Source: Sulfurovum sp. UBA7648
GTDB taxonomy: Bacteria; Campylobacterota; Campylobacteria; Campylobacterales; Sulfurovaceae
Assembly: GCA_002483605.1 (NCBI GenBank)
Contig: DLIG01000015.1
Coordinates: 135,278-149,215, forward strand
Direction: 5' to 3'
Length of the DNA stretch: 13,938 bases
Shown: piece by piece, positions 13,868-13,938 of the stretch
Numbering within the stretch: position 1 is the stretch's first letter
Layout: each line of letters begins with the position of its first letter
Made by a program: the position numbers and the translations under genes
The notes under the pieces: generated by a model
Databases searched by the model: none
Told to the model about the DNA's origin: nothing
Seen by the model: only the letters and a program-made list of their open reading frames with translations

Positions 13868-13873
13868 ATTATA
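13868..13873 (-). promoter_or_regulatory. Candidate promoter for the carbonic anhydrase gene
   Basis: TATAAT on the minus strand, in the context GCTATAATTGC, lies about 95 bases before the start codon at 13775. A start site near 13861 would place the whole palindromic repeat in the transcript's leader. The -35 region (ATGAAA, 16 bases upstream) is weak. Confidence 0.4.
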
Positions 13874-13912
13874 GCAAAAGTTGGATTTGTTTCATTGTAA
13901 TTATCTCTTTGT

Positions 13913-13938
13913 GTCATGCTGAATTTAGTTCAGCATCT
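13913..13938. repeat. Palindromic GTCAT repeat, copy 3 (cut by window end)
   Basis: GTCAT followed by ATGCTGAA-TTTAG-TTCAGCAT, a perfect 8-bp stem, then CT at the window edge. Only the first arm is present. It starts 56 bases after copy 2 and has a third, different stem sequence that still pairs fully. Confidence 0.7.

Noticed and set aside
1..13938. CRISPR array, tRNA or rRNA genes, insertion sequence or phage genes
   Set aside because: No regularly spaced direct repeats, no tRNA-like cloverleaf or rRNA motifs and no transposase or integrase reading frames were seen. The only repeats are the GTCAT palindromes.

Overview
The window looks like chromosomal DNA of a Campylobacterota bacterium, most likely a sulfur-oxidising, Sulfurimonas-like member. 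The DNA is AT-rich and genes are packed with short gaps or small overlaps. The core order fabG ... acpP-fabF-accA is the one known in Helicobacter pylori and Campylobacter jejuni. Assignment below phylum level is inference; no rRNA or marker phylogeny is available here.

Layout. Positions 1-131 hold the 3' end of gpmI (phosphoglycerate mutase), followed by a small TerB-like protein gene (245-589) and fabG (615-1358). Fifteen bases after fabG starts a two-component system: an OmpR-type response regulator (1374-2027) and a minimal membrane histidine kinase (2012-2866). These are followed by tonB (2935-3615) and a TonB-dependent outer-membrane receptor (3802-5790). The fatty-acid cluster then resumes: acpP (6086-6316), fabF (6413-7624) and accA (7634-8569), with a DedA-family membrane protein gene (8585-9193) behind them. 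A convergent minus-strand block carries rpmB (11074-10862), argJ (10753-9548) and a DUF465/YdcH gene (9472-9248). The plus strand continues with an overlapping set rpe-trpF-dnaQ-like exonuclease (11240-13246). It runs tail to tail into a minus-strand gamma-carbonic-anhydrase gene (13775-13251).

Main point of interest. The fabG-acpP junction is split by what looks like a self-contained metal-uptake module. The receptor carries CPNRM in the plug and HPM in the barrel. This matches the CxxxM/HxM copper site known from OprC (and its relative NosA), so copper is the predicted substrate. The tonB and receptor promoters share a 20-bp motif (16/20 identical) that ends in a -10-like hexamer. The receptor promoter also has four TTTAACA-type heptamers phased at 10-11 bp, the architecture expected for an OmpR-family regulator. 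The simplest model is that the adjacent response regulator and kinase control tonB and receptor expression. ExbB and ExbD are not in the window.

Other structure. There are three copies (one cut by the window end) of a small palindromic repeat with GTCAT/ATGAC ends whose stems vary but always pair. One lies in the probable 5' leader of the carbonic anhydrase gene, where a longer open frame would falsely translate it. A perfect 16-bp hairpin separates acpP from fabF, a small hairpin encloses the argJ ribosome binding site, and a bidirectional hairpin separates dedA from the DUF465 gene.
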